In this document: piece after piece, positions 25,807 to 37,255 of the stretch | How the letters are laid out: every line of letters starts with the position of its first letter | Numbering within the stretch: the stretch's first letter is position 1 | Source: CAZUCE01 sp964619265 | Lineage (GTDB): Bacteria; Planctomycetota; UBA1135; GCA-002686595 | DNA: 64,000 nt | Reading direction: 5' to 3' | NCBI GenBank assembly: GCA_964619265.1 | Contig: CAZUCE010000019.1 | Coordinates: 1-64,000 of the forward strand | Notes under the pieces: model-generated | Told to the model about the DNA's origin: nothing | The model's database searches: none | Seen by the model: only the letters and a program-made list of their open reading frames with translations | Position numbers and translations under genes: made by a program

Positions 25807-27212
25807 TCGCCCGGAGCTGCGAGCCGCAGCGTTCCCATGTCGACGGCTCCCGAACCGAGCGCGTCCACGCCCTCTCCCGAAGTGGAATCTAGCGAGTCGT
25901 GCTTCCACCGGGCCGCAGCTCGCACGCTGCCATCGTTCGGATCGGTGAGCCATAGGTCCACGACCAAGCGTTGCACGGGTACGCGTGCCTGCAGCGGGAC
26001 CAACAAGAAAAAACCTCCGTCCGATTCCGTGACGATCTCGGATTCGAACTCACGCTGGCCGAAGATGTTCTGCGCGACCAGCTTGGATGTTAGCGAGGTG
26101 CGGTACATCGGGGAGCCATCGAGCCCCTCCACGCGGCCAAAGATCAGCACGTCTTGCTCTTCGAACTCAAGGGCGGTTTCGACGATCTCGCCCGCGTTCT
26201 TGGGCCCAAGCAACTCGACGCTGCCTGCAACGGCGCCTCCCGGCCGGCGAGCCGTGATCTCAATCGGAGCTTCGAGCCCCACGTGGTCGATGCGCAGGCG
26301 ACCGTCGTCCGTGCGGTACATCACGGGAGGCGAGGCGGTCTGAGAGGACGTGCAGCGAACCTCGACATCGACCATGCTCGGAACCGGTTCGCCACTGGAG
26401 TAGACCAGGCTGAGTTCCACCGACCCCACGGATCGTCCTTGGAATTGGAACGGAGCGTCTGGGAGCTTGTCTGGATCGAACGGCACGCCCGGCACGGAAG
26501 GGAAATGCCCGGCCTGGACGATGCGCAGCTGCTCACCGGCCTGTGCGTTCTGGGCAAAGCGCTCGAGGTAGATCAGCTGAGCGCGACCCTGGTTGGGCCG
26601 CACCGGCGCCGAAGTCAGGTCCAAAGACCCACCCTCTACTTCGGAACGAACCGCGATGCGGCCGCTCACCAACGGCGAGCCTTCTGCATCCACCAAACGC
26701 ACGAACGGGCTCTCGCGCTTGTACAGTTTCATCGTGACACCTTCGGGAGGCGAGTTGCGGAGGCGTCGCAACTCGTAGGAATCCCCATGAAGAGCTTGGA
26801 TCGTGAGAACACCCGAGCCCCATCCGGGACCCTCCACCTTTCCGTCCTCGCCCGACTGAGCGTCGGTTCCAAAGTGTGCAATCCGAGCCCACACATCCTG
26901 GCCCAGCAGTCCGGCGCGACCGAGATCCACTTGGCTCACCTGTTCCTCGGCCAGCAGGCGCAGGCGAGCACCCGGCACGGGCTTGCCCGTGGAGCGTTCG
27001 GTAACCAGGATCGAAACCGGGGCGTTGGTCTTGTCAGGCGCTTCGATCCCGGCATCCGCGCTTTCTTCCTCTGTCGCCTTGGCGACGGACGCCTGGTCCC
27101 CCAAGCGTTCCTGGGCGCCCAAGCTCCCCTGGTCGCCAGAGAAGATCGAGAAGATCGAGAAGCTCGAAAGGCCGAGCAGAACCGGCAGGAGAAATAGCAG
27201 TCGGAGGAGCAT
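25803..27212 (-). CDS. Secreted beta-rich protein with Ig/carboxypeptidase-regulatory-like domains
   Basis: Extracytoplasmic protein of 469 aa, function unknown. An N-terminal signal or anchor (MLLRLLFLLPVLLGLSSF) is followed by a short S-I-F repeat encoded by a 9-bp tandem repeat, an acidic linker, and three or four beta domains. The first resembles a carboxypeptidase regulatory-like or Big domain (VSILVTERSTGKPVPGARLRL, with a typical DxxG turn later). Others begin at about 170, 240 and 350, the last with EQDVLIFGRVEGLDGSPMYR. No enzyme motif is seen. It is coupled to the downstream toroid-like protein by an ATGA overlap, so the pair probably works together at the cell surface. Confidence 0.6.
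   Translation of the reverse strand: MLLRLLFLLPVLLGLSSFSIFSIFSGDQGSLGAQERLGDQASVAKATEEESADAGIEAPDKTNAPVSILVTERSTGKPVPGARLRLLAEEQVSQVDLGRAGLLGQDVWARIAHFGTDAQSGEDGKVEGPGWGSGVLTIQALHGDSYELRRLRNSPPEGVTMKLYKRESPFVRLVDAEGSPLVSGRIAVRSEVEGGSLDLTSAPVRPNQGRAQLIYLERFAQNAQAGEQLRIVQAGHFPSVPGVPFDPDKLPDAPFQFQGRSVGSVELSLVYSSGEPVPSMVDVEVRCTSSQTASPPVMYRTDDGRLRIDHVGLEAPIEITARRPGGAVAGSVELLGPKNAGEIVETALEFEEQDVLIFGRVEGLDGSPMYRTSLTSKLVAQNIFGQREFESEIVTESDGGFFLLVPLQARVPVQRLVVDLWLTDPNDGSVRAAARWKHDSLDSTSGEGVDALGSGAVDMGTLRLAAPGE
27139..27165. repeat. Three 9-bp tandem repeats in a signal-peptide region
   Basis: GAGAAGATC occurs twice and GAGAAGCTC once, in tandem. On the minus strand it lies in frame just after the signal sequence of the beta-rich protein and encodes S-I-F repeats. 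The unit length of 9 bp keeps frame, so copy-number change would lengthen the hydrophobic end of the signal. Confidence 0.7.
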
Positions 27213-27301
27213 AGGGGCGAACGAAGGGGGTGCGGGTCCAAAGGGGCTGCCTAGGGAACGCGGGGCAGCACAGGATACGAATTTGAGAGCGCCGCCGTCC
27301 T

Positions 27302-28660
27302 ATGCTCCGCCCTGTGTGTGAGCCCCAGACCTCCGAGCCGCCCCGCTGTTCACCCGCGGAAACCGATCGCGTTCCCGGCCGAGTCTGGCGCGGGACCGCC
27401 TGGCAGGTGCTCGGGCGACTGTTCGGGTCGGCGACAACTTTCCTGGCGCTGGCTCTGCTGGCTCGCGAGCTGACCGGAGTCGAATTCGGCCGGCTGACGT
27501 TCTACCTGGCCGTCTTTGCCTGGCTCGACGCCTTGACCGACTTTGGGACAGGCGCCGTCGCCGTTCAACGTACCGCGGACGATGCCTGGGCCGTGGCTCC
27601 CGTCCTTCGCGCCGCCCGCCGGCAGCGCCTGGCGCTGGCCGCCCTTGGATTTCTAAGCACGGCGGCCCTGTCGTTCGCCTTTGACGAACCGGATGTCGGG
27701 TGGATCCTGCTCGCCGCGTTGTATCCGTTCACCCACGCCCTTGAGCTGTCGGCCACCGTCTTTCGGAATCGAATCGACTGGCGCATTCCAACTTTGGTAC
27801 GAGCCTTCGCGTCCTCGATGCGCCTGATCCTGGTGCTCGCAACCTACTGGTTCGGCGTCGTTCGCGCCGCGCCATATCTGCTCGCTATGGCCCTCGGTTC
27901 CGCGACGGCGAACTTCGCGCTCCATCGCGCGGCGAAGCCCTACCTTCCGGTCCCCTCCATTCCGGTCCGCGCGCCGAGCCGCCTGTTCGCCCAGGCGCTA
28001 CCGCTTGGACTCGCGATGGTCTGCCAGCAGGCATATTTCTCGATCGACAACCTGTTTGTGCGCGCCTGGCTAGGCGAAATCCCGCTCGGCCACTACAACG
28101 CCGCCATGCGCGTGCTCAGCCTGTTGATCATGGGCGCGGTGTACGCCGGCGTTGCGGCCCTGCCTTGGATGACCCGACGCGCCCCGGCCGGGTGTGCGGG
28201 AGAAGCCGCCGCGCGCCTGGCGCAGCCCATGACCCTGGTCGCGGCGCTCGTCTGCGGATTTGTGGCGGCCTTCTCCGAACCCCTGCTCGAACTCCTGTTT
28301 GGAGCGCCTTTCCGGGCCGCTGGGCCGAGCTTGGTTTGGCTGCTTGGCGCGGTCGTCGCCGTCCACTGCGGCTCCGTGCTCCTGACGGGCCTGGTCGCCA
28401 TGGATCGTGGACGCGCGGTGATGGGCATCGCGCTTGGAGCGCTGTTGGTCAATCTCGCACTCAACACTCTTTGGATTCGAGAGCGCGGCCTGGCCGGCGC
28501 GGCCGAAGCCACGTTTTGGACCGAGGTCCTTGTCGCCCTCGGCGCCGCCTTCGAACTCACCCGTGCTCGCTGTGGATTTCTCCGTGTGCGTCCGCTCCTG
28601 TGGGTTCTGGCGCCTCTGCTCTTTTTTGGCGGCCGGAGCCTCGGGCAGCTCTCCCTTTGA
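27302..28660 (+). CDS. Polysaccharide flippase-like multi-pass membrane protein
   Basis: Membrane protein of 452 aa of the MATE/Wzx (oligosaccharide flippase) superfamily, which moves lipid-linked sugar units across the inner membrane. About twelve hydrophobic segments are apparent after a ~35-residue polar N-terminus. Typical blocks include WQVLGRLFGSATTFLALALLA with the GVEFGRLTFYLAVFAWLDALTDFG loop, and a C-terminal-half FSIDNLFVRAWLGEIPLGHYNAAMR, as in Wzx proteins. Its neighbours are a VIT/VWA protein and GT4 glycosyltransferases, consistent with a surface-polysaccharide role. ATG at 27302 is the first start in frame. Being transcribed divergently from the beta-rich protein, it shares an 89-bp promoter region with it. 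Confidence 0.8.
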   Translation: MLRPVCEPQTSEPPRCSPAETDRVPGRVWRGTAWQVLGRLFGSATTFLALALLARELTGVEFGRLTFYLAVFAWLDALTDFGTGAVAVQRTADDAWAVAPVLRAARRQRLALAALGFLSTAALSFAFDEPDVGWILLAALYPFTHALELSATVFRNRIDWRIPTLVRAFASSMRLILVLATYWFGVVRAAPYLLAMALGSATANFALHRAAKPYLPVPSIPVRAPSRLFAQALPLGLAMVCQQAYFSIDNLFVRAWLGEIPLGHYNAAMRVLSLLIMGAVYAGVAALPWMTRRAPAGCAGEAAARLAQPMTLVAALVCGFVAAFSEPLLELLFGAPFRAAGPSLVWLLGAVVAVHCGSVLLTGLVAMDRGRAVMGIALGALLVNLALNTLWIRERGLAGAAEATFWTEVLVALGAAFELTRARCGFLRVRPLLWVLAPLLFFGGRSLGQLSL

Positions 28661-28736
28661 AACACACGTGTCACAGCGCCCACCCGTGACCAAGCCGTGA
28701 CCGCGCAGCGGGATCTCGGGCCTTAGCGTCGAAGAG

Positions 28737-31022
28737 ATGAAGAAACGCTTCCTCGCCGCGCTCTGCGCACTTGTTCCCCTCGCATTGTTCGGACAAACCC
28801 AGCCCGAGCTCTCGTCCCCTCAAACGGCCTTCTCGCAACCGGCCCATCTTCAACCCGATGATTCCCTGCCGGTCCGGCAGGTGGTCATCCCCCATGCCGG
28901 CGTGTTTGCGCTCGATCAGGCCCCCGCCACGCTTGAAGTTTCGAGCCTGCGCGTGAAGGTCGAGCTGGACGACACCATGCAGCGTCAAACCTGGACGCTT
29001 GAGCTACGCAACTTGGCCCGCCGGCCCGACTGGGCGCGCGTTTTGGTCCCGGTCCAAGCAGGCTTCCAGTTAGACGACTATCGCGTCGAGCCGGCCGGCT
29101 CAGATTCCGAAAAAGTCGAGATCCTCGAGGCCGAAAGAGCCTTCGCCATTCTGCTGCGCACGGCCGACGAGAGTACAAAGCGCGCGCCGCTCGAATGGGC
29201 CGGGCTCCCCGCGATTCACCTGCCCGAGATGGCGTTCGGCGCCGGCGAAGTCCGCCGACTCGAAGTCCGCTTGAGCGCCGCACTTCCCGAAGCGGGGGAT
29301 GTGCGCGTAGAAATCCCGCGCAGCGAACTACCGAACGCTCAACCCGTTCCCCTATTCGTCGAATTGACTGCGCCAGCCACAACCACCGCAGGCATTTACT
29401 CCCCAAGCCACGCCCTGCGCAGGGCTCTCGAGCAGGACCAGCGCATCGCTCGCTGGAATTCAGCCGCAGAAGCTCAGCCTGGAGCCTTGGTCGCCATCGT
29501 CGGCCGGCCGAGCGCCGAGACAGAGAATCGGACGCCTCTGACGACGATGGTCGAGCATGACGAGGAGGGCGGCCTGCTGTTCGCTGTCTGGGCCGAGCCG
29601 GAATCCCTGGACTCACAAAACCAAGCGCCGCCGGCCCGCGAAATGACCCTGGTTGTCGACGTTTCGGGGTCGATGTCTGGCACCAAGATCCGCCAGGCCC
29701 GGGAAGCGGGAGTTCAGTTCCTGGCGGCCCTGACCGAGCGCGACAGCTTTCAGATTCTGACCTACTCCGGCAAGGTGAACAGTCTGTTCGAAGCTCCTAG
29801 ACCCGCCACCGAGGAGCATTTGATCGCCGGGGAGAAATTTGTCGCCGCGCTGGCAGCAGGCGGATCCACCCACCTGGCCGGAGCGCTCGAAAAAGCGCTC
29901 ACGGCTCCAGCCACCGAAGGCGCCGTTCCCTACGTGTTGGTCCTCAGCGACGGTCGCCCGACCACCGGCCTGACCGACGAAAGAGAACTGAGCCAAGCTT
30001 GCGCGCAGTGGAACGCCGAGTCGCGGCGGCTGTACACGTTTGGAATCGGTCACGACGTCAATGCGCCCCTGCTCGATGCCCTCGCCCGTTCGTCGCGTGG
30101 GGCGAGCGCCTACGTGACCCCGGACGCGGACGTGGAACAGGCGGTGGCCACTTGTCTGCAAGGGCTCGAACTCCCGCGCTGGACCTACCTGGAGCTCACC
30201 GTTCGCGACTCCGCATCTGGCGCGCTGCCTCCGGCCGCGCTGGTCCCGTCTGCCCCATTGCGCGACGTGTTCGAGGGCGAAACCCTGTTCGCCTTGGGGC
30301 GTCTTGAATCCGCCGCGCCGGTCACCCTGGAACTCGCCGCCGAAACTCAAGGCGGCCCCATCCAGGCCAGCGCAACCCTAGACCCGGCCCAGGCGGCACG
30401 CCCCGGGGGCCCGCTCGGTGCGCTATACGCCACCCGCCGCTCAGCGGAACTTCTGGAGCGGATCCGTTCCACCGGCGCGGACTCAGGCGGCAAGGAAGTG
30501 CTCCGGCGGGTCGAACCCGAAATGGCTGAACTGCTGCGCATCAGCCTGCGCTCCGGTCTGCTCACCGCCCACACCATGTTTCTGACGCTCACGGACACCG
30601 ACCTGCTCGGCTACGACCAGCTCCTCAAGCGACTGGCCGACATGTTGACCGAACGGGTGGTTCGAGCGCGCGTCGGCCGCGCGGTGTTCGAAGATGCCGT
30701 CCTGCTCGGGCGCGATCGAGAAGCCTCCACGGCCGAACGGGTCCGGAGCGTTCTGGCGGGCGGCGACAAGACTCTGCAGCTCGCGAATGTGGTTCATCTG
30801 GGCGGGCACGGGTTCTTTCGCCGCGGCCCCCTGTGGATCGACGGAGCGCTGCTTGGACCGGGCTCCACGGCCAAGGTCGACGAGCAGCACAACCTGGCCG
30901 ACCCGGCCAGTTGGCCGCTGGTCGACGAGCTGGTCCGTCGCGGACGCACCGGGCTTCTGGCCTTGCCGGGCGGGGTTGTTCTCGACCTGGATGGCCGCGT
31001 GATCGCCTTCTCCGCTCACTAG
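28737..31022 (+). CDS. VIT and von Willebrand factor A domain secreted protein
   Basis: Secreted protein of 761 aa combining an inter-alpha-trypsin-inhibitor (VIT) domain and a VWA domain. A signal peptide (MKKRFLAALCALVPLALFGQ) is followed by the VIT region at about 60-220 (SSLRVKVELDDTMQRQTWTLEL) and the VWA domain at about 300-480, with the metal-ion-dependent adhesion site D-x-S-x-S at 308-312 (DVSGSMSG) and LSDGRPTTG further on. The C-terminal ~270 residues are beta-rich with Arg/Glu helices and are unassigned. VIT/VWA proteins are thought to bind other proteins in a divalent-metal-dependent way. A C-terminal membrane or sorting anchor is not seen. GAAGAG lies directly before the start. 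Confidence 0.85.
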   Translation: MKKRFLAALCALVPLALFGQTQPELSSPQTAFSQPAHLQPDDSLPVRQVVIPHAGVFALDQAPATLEVSSLRVKVELDDTMQRQTWTLELRNLARRPDWARVLVPVQAGFQLDDYRVEPAGSDSEKVEILEAERAFAILLRTADESTKRAPLEWAGLPAIHLPEMAFGAGEVRRLEVRLSAALPEAGDVRVEIPRSELPNAQPVPLFVELTAPATTTAGIYSPSHALRRALEQDQRIARWNSAAEAQPGALVAIVGRPSAETENRTPLTTMVEHDEEGGLLFAVWAEPESLDSQNQAPPAREMTLVVDVSGSMSGTKIRQAREAGVQFLAALTERDSFQILTYSGKVNSLFEAPRPATEEHLIAGEKFVAALAAGGSTHLAGALEKALTAPATEGAVPYVLVLSDGRPTTGLTDERELSQACAQWNAESRRLYTFGIGHDVNAPLLDALARSSRGASAYVTPDADVEQAVATCLQGLELPRWTYLELTVRDSASGALPPAALVPSAPLRDVFEGETLFALGRLESAAPVTLELAAETQGGPIQASATLDPAQAARPGGPLGALYATRRSAELLERIRSTGADSGGKEVLRRVEPEMAELLRISLRSGLLTAHTMFLTLTDTDLLGYDQLLKRLADMLTERVVRARVGRAVFEDAVLLGRDREASTAERVRSVLAGGDKTLQLANVVHLGGHGFFRRGPLWIDGALLGPGSTAKVDEQHNLADPASWPLVDELVRRGRTGLLALPGGVVLDLDGRVIAFSAH

Positions 31023-31069
31023 CCGAGGCCGGCACGGCATTCCACGCTTGACCCCGGCCTCCGAATCGG

Positions 31070-32203
31070 ATGCCTTCGGAGTCCGTGAAGGTTGGAATCG
31101 ACTATCGCTCGGCCCTCGTCAATCGCGAAGGCATCGGGCGCGCCGTGCGCGAATTGGTGCGCGCGGCGATTCGGCTCGAAGCCGGGCCGCTGCTGGGGCT
31201 CTACGGCACCAGCCTGCGAGCCCCTTCCGTTTCCGCCGAGGAATTGGGCCTGGCGCAGGGCCGCGCTGAGCTTCACCGGCGCCGATTTCCGGCGCGACTC
31301 GCAGGCCCCTGGCTGAAGTTCACCCGTCGCGGGCTCGACGATGTGCTGGGCGCGGATTTGGTCCACCACTTCCAACTGAGCGCGCTTCCCGTTCGGCGCG
31401 CCCTTCAAATCGCGACCCTGTGGGATCTGATTTACCTAAACGGCGGGAACGGCTACCTGGATCCTGGTACAGCCAGAGAGATGGAAGCCGCCGCCCGCGC
31501 GCTGGCGTCGCGGGCCGATCGCTTGGTGGTGACTTCCGAACATGTAGCCCGCGAGGTGCGGCGGGAGCTCGACGTGGGTTCCACCGAGCTTCACGTCGTA
31601 CCCCTCGGCGGGGATCATATCCTTCACACAGCCCCGGAAGACCTCCCGGCGGGAACCGATCCGTTCCTGCTGACCGTCAGCCGGATCGATCCGCGCAAGA
31701 ACCACGCGTTTGCGCTGCGAGTCTTCGAGCGACTCGCTGTTCGCGAGCCCCGGCTGCGCTGGAAAATTGCCGGACCGCTCGGCTATCGAGGTGCCGAGCT
31801 GCGCGCCGAACTCGAGCACTCCAGCCAGGCCAGCCGGATCGACTTCCTGGGTGCGGTTCCGGAAGGGACTTTGCGAAGCCTGTACGAGCGTTGCGCGGTG
31901 TTTGTGTTCCCGAGCCTTGATGAAGGCTTTGGGCTCCCGCCCCTCGAAGCCATGACCTGCGGGGCACCCACGGTGGTTTCAAACCGCGGATCCCTGCCGG
32001 AGGTCGCCGGGCAGGGTGCAGCCGTCGTCGATCCGGGGGACGCAAAGGCCTGGGAGGAGTCGATCGCTCGCGCCCTGGGCGATCCCGGCACCTGGCGCAA
32101 GCGCGCGCTCCAGCGGGCCGGCGAACTCACCTGGTCGCAGGCGGCCCGGCAACTCACGGACGTCTGGAGGGCCACCCAAGCGCAGAACAGGAGTTCCAGC
32201 TAA
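31070..32203 (+). CDS. GT4-type glycosyltransferase
   Basis: Retaining glycosyltransferase of the GT4/GT-B fold, 377 aa, using a nucleotide sugar. The N-terminal half begins KVGIDYRSALVNREGIGRAV, with the usual Gly-rich first strand and loop. The C-terminal half contains the donor-site VSRIDPRKNHAFALRVF and PSLDEGFGLPPLEAMTCG at 282-299, where Glu285 and Glu293 form the E-x7-E motif. The gene could start at an in-frame GTG 15 nt later. The product is likely part of surface-polysaccharide synthesis. Its stop overlaps the convergent MBL-hydrolase stop by 4 bp (32200-32203). Confidence 0.88.
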   Translation: MPSESVKVGIDYRSALVNREGIGRAVRELVRAAIRLEAGPLLGLYGTSLRAPSVSAEELGLAQGRAELHRRRFPARLAGPWLKFTRRGLDDVLGADLVHHFQLSALPVRRALQIATLWDLIYLNGGNGYLDPGTAREMEAAARALASRADRLVVTSEHVAREVRRELDVGSTELHVVPLGGDHILHTAPEDLPAGTDPFLLTVSRIDPRKNHAFALRVFERLAVREPRLRWKIAGPLGYRGAELRAELEHSSQASRIDFLGAVPEGTLRSLYERCAVFVFPSLDEGFGLPPLEAMTCGAPTVVSNRGSLPEVAGQGAAVVDPGDAKAWEESIARALGDPGTWRKRALQRAGELTWSQAARQLTDVWRATQAQNRSSS

Positions 32204-32943
32204 ACAGGCTCAACACGACTGCCCGGCACCACGTCGAGCTGCTCGCCTTCCTCGAAGCGCACCCAAGCCTTCGTGCCGCCATCGTAGTCCTTTGCGCGAC
32301 ACAGGAGTGTGGCCGGCTGACCGAATGCCAGCACGCGTTGTTCGGTCTGGCGCTCCACACCGCGGAAGGCGCGGATGAAGGGGTTGCTTTCCCACTCCTT
32401 CGCAATCGTGGTGGAGTCCATGTGCCCGGGATGGACGCGCGTCTCCTTCGGAAGCCGCATCAGCTTGTCCATGATCGAAGCGTGTAGCTCTTCGAAATTG
32501 GTATGCCCTGGCGCCCGCGTCCCTCCAATCGAGCCTTCAAACAGCGTGTCTCCGGTAAAAACGTCGGACCCGTTGACCAGGAACCCGAGCTGGCCGGCCG
32601 TATGCCCGGGGATGTGCAGCGGCTGAATTCGAAGGTCGCCGCAGACCAGCTCATCGCCCTCGGCCAGCTCGAGGTCCAGATCGCCAAACAGCTCCTTCTC
32701 CGCACCGTGTCCACAGATCGGACAGCCGAACTCTGCCTTATAGGCCCCGTTGTGCGTCACGTGGTCCACGTGATGATGCGTGCACAGAACGTGCGTGAGC
32801 GTCAGTCGATGCTCGCGGAGTTTCTCGAAGATCGGCTCCACCGGTCCACCGGTGTCGATGACCACGGCGTGCCCGCCCGGCCGGTCGCCGACCAACCAGG
32901 TGTTCGAGAGCCACTCGGCGCTCATCGTCTTCTCGAGAATCAT
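32200..32943 (-). CDS. Metallo-beta-lactamase-fold hydrolase (glyoxalase II-like)
   Basis: Hydrolase of the metallo-beta-lactamase fold, 247 aa. Metal ligands are seen in CTHHHVDHV (His56, His58, Asp60, His61), with further ligands likely in PLHIPGHTAGQ (His), TGDTLF (Asp) and HPGHMDST (His). The pattern fits hydroxyacylglutathione hydrolase-like thioesterases. It lies 34 bp downstream of a class III alcohol dehydrogenase on the same strand, so hydrolysis of an S-formyl or S-acyl thiol adduct in formaldehyde or aldehyde detoxification is plausible. The last ~80 residues (from about 170) are a non-catalytic tail. The thiol used by this organism cannot be told from the window. Confidence 0.85.
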   Translation of the reverse strand: MILEKTMSAEWLSNTWLVGDRPGGHAVVIDTGGPVEPIFEKLREHRLTLTHVLCTHHHVDHVTHNGAYKAEFGCPICGHGAEKELFGDLDLELAEGDELVCGDLRIQPLHIPGHTAGQLGFLVNGSDVFTGDTLFEGSIGGTRAPGHTNFEELHASIMDKLMRLPKETRVHPGHMDSTTIAKEWESNPFIRAFRGVERQTEQRVLAFGQPATLLCRAKDYDGGTKAWVRFEEGEQLDVVPGSRVEPV

Positions 32944-32977
32944 CGAAAGGCCTTGGGTTCGGGAACTTGGGGTGGAA

Positions 32978-34081
32978 TTAGAACGTGACGACCGAACGAA
33001 TGCCGTCCTGGGCTTCCATGAGGTCGAAACCTTGGTTTACGTCGTCCAGCGATAGCCGGTGGGAAACAAAGCCGTCCAAGTCGAGCTTGCCGTCCAGGTA
33101 GAGGTCGACCAGTTGAGGAACGTGGGTGCGGCCTTTCGCCCCGCCGAAGCTACCGCCTTGAATCGTGCGACCGGTGATCAGCAGCCGCGGAACGATGTCT
33201 AGGGTCTGTCCCTTGCCGGCCACCCCCAAGATCGTGACAAGTCCATAGCCCAGGCGCGCCGTCTCGACCGCGGTCCTCATGACTCCGGTCAATCCGGTGG
33301 CTTCGAAGGTGTAATCGGCGCCGACGCCGCCGGTCATGTCCATGAGCTTGGCAGCCTCGTCGCCGTCGGCCACCACGAGGTCGGTAGCGCCGTACCGCTT
33401 GGCCCACTCAAGGCGCCCCGGCGCTAGGTCGACGGCGACAATGCGCTCCGCGCCGCGCAGCTTGGCACCAGCAATCGCACCGAGGCCGACCATTCCGGCT
33501 CCGAACACAAAGCACGTGGAACCCAGCTGAACTTCGGCTTTCCATAGCGCCGCAGCGATTCCGGTGGTCGCGCCGCAGGCGAGAAGGCAGGCCGCCTCAA
33601 GGCTCGCTGCGGGGTTGATCTTGGCCAGTGCAATTTCCGGCATCACCGTAAATTCGCTGAACGTGCTGGTGCCCATGAAGTGCCGAACCGGCTGGCCGTC
33701 GCGCGAGAATCGCGTCGTGCCGTCGGGCAAGAAACCCTGACCCTGCTGGGCGCGAATCGCGGTGCAGATGTTGGTCTTTCCGCTGCGACAGTTCTCGCAT
33801 TCACCGCACTCGGGAGAGAACAGGCACACCACGTGATCCCCCTTGGCCAGGCCGCGCACGCCGGGCCCAAGCTCCTCGACAACGCCCGCGCCTTCGTGAC
33901 CGAGCACGCAAGGGGTGTATCCGGAAGGATCCGCGCCGCTTTGGGTGTACAAGTCCGTGTGGCATACGCCGCAGGCCTTCAGGCGAACCAGAACCTCCCC
34001 TTGGGCAGGGGGAGCCAGGTCGAGGGACTGAACAACGAGCGGCTTTCCAAATTCTTCGAGGACGGCGGCGCGAGTTTGCAT
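32978..34081 (-). CDS. frmA: Class III alcohol dehydrogenase / S-(hydroxymethyl)thiol dehydrogenase
   Basis: Zinc- and NAD-dependent medium-chain dehydrogenase of 367 aa. Catalytic zinc ligands lie in ACGVCHTD (Cys40), GHEGAG (His62, Glu63) and the cysteine of LLACGATTG. The structural zinc loop is at CGECENC (92, 95, 98) with Cys106. The nucleotide-binding Gly-rich loop is GAGMVGLG, and GVAGKGQ matches the class III family. The length and block order follow glutathione-dependent formaldehyde dehydrogenases (S-(hydroxymethyl)glutathione to S-formylglutathione), which also reduce S-nitrosoglutathione. Together with the MBL-fold gene it would form a two-step formaldehyde-detoxification pair. 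Other members of the family act on alcohols, so the substrate is inferred. Confidence 0.9.
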   Translation of the reverse strand: MQTRAAVLEEFGKPLVVQSLDLAPPAQGEVLVRLKACGVCHTDLYTQSGADPSGYTPCVLGHEGAGVVEELGPGVRGLAKGDHVVCLFSPECGECENCRSGKTNICTAIRAQQGQGFLPDGTTRFSRDGQPVRHFMGTSTFSEFTVMPEIALAKINPAASLEAACLLACGATTGIAAALWKAEVQLGSTCFVFGAGMVGLGAIAGAKLRGAERIVAVDLAPGRLEWAKRYGATDLVVADGDEAAKLMDMTGGVGADYTFEATGLTGVMRTAVETARLGYGLVTILGVAGKGQTLDIVPRLLITGRTIQGGSFGGAKGRTHVPQLVDLYLDGKLDLDGFVSHRLSLDDVNQGFDLMEAQDGIRSVVTF

Positions 34082-34140
34082 AGCAGAGCAGGCGTGGGCA
34101 GTTCGGGCGCAGGGCTGCGCCGGGGGTTCGGTGGGCGACC

Positions 34141-36639
<2,499 letters not shown>

Positions 36640-36901
36640 GGGAGGCAGGTTAGCAACCAACGGGGAGGAAACCGGACGGCGCACTCCGGACCCGCCCTCC
36701 CCCCCGGCTCCCCGCCTCGAAGGGCCCTATCCCCCGATTGGTCCGGGGGGGGAGTTTTCGGGTATTTCCGCTGCAGTCAGCGGGCACCTTTAACCGATCC
36801 TCATCAGCGAAGCTTGCTCGCCTTCGGTCCCCCCTTGGGACCTCTAGGGTGGCCCCGGTGCGCTTCGAAAAACGCCACCTGCGCCACAAGCGACCTGCCC
36901 A

Positions 36902-37255
36902 ATGATTCGAGTTCGAGCCGCGGCTGCTCTGCTGCCTTTCCTGTTTGCTGCCTGCGCCTCTCCGCTTGGGACCCGCGTTCCCGAGACGGGTTTCGCGCAA
37001 ACCACCGGAGGGGTCGTTCAAGTCTCCGAACCGGCGCCGGTGCCCAGCGAGGTCAAAGCCGCCAGCTCGTTCGAAGACGAGTATCGCGATCGGTGCAACA
37101 AGCGCGGCGCGACCGGCGTAGCCGCGGAGTCGATGACTTCGGTGCTTGAAAGTATGGCGGCCCTGTGTGGAGCCAGCGGGATCGAGCCAACCGGCGAAGA
37201 GCAAGCACCGGACCTCAAAGACCCGGACGAAGTCCGGGCGCGGATTCAGTTCTGA
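36902..37255 (+). CDS. Small lipoprotein, unknown function
   Basis: A 117-aa protein with a signal peptide ending in lipobox FAAC (Cys18), then a Ser/Pro/Glu-rich acidic segment. Two further Cys (in DRCNKRG and LCGAS) could form a disulfide. I do not recognise the family. Start at ATG 36902; no strong ribosome binding site is visible. The stop lies inside the end of the convergent SDR gene by 10 bp. Confidence 0.55.
   Translation: MIRVRAAAALLPFLFAACASPLGTRVPETGFAQTTGGVVQVSEPAPVPSEVKAASSFEDEYRDRCNKRGATGVAAESMTSVLESMAALCGASGIEPTGEEQAPDLKDPDEVRARIQF

Noticed and set aside
36726..36835. GC-rich short hairpins between the S9 peptidase and the small lipoprotein
   Set aside because: C5/G5 and GGTCCC/GGGACC stems are short and lie in a divergent promoter region, so termination makes no sense there; they could be chance in GC-rich DNA.
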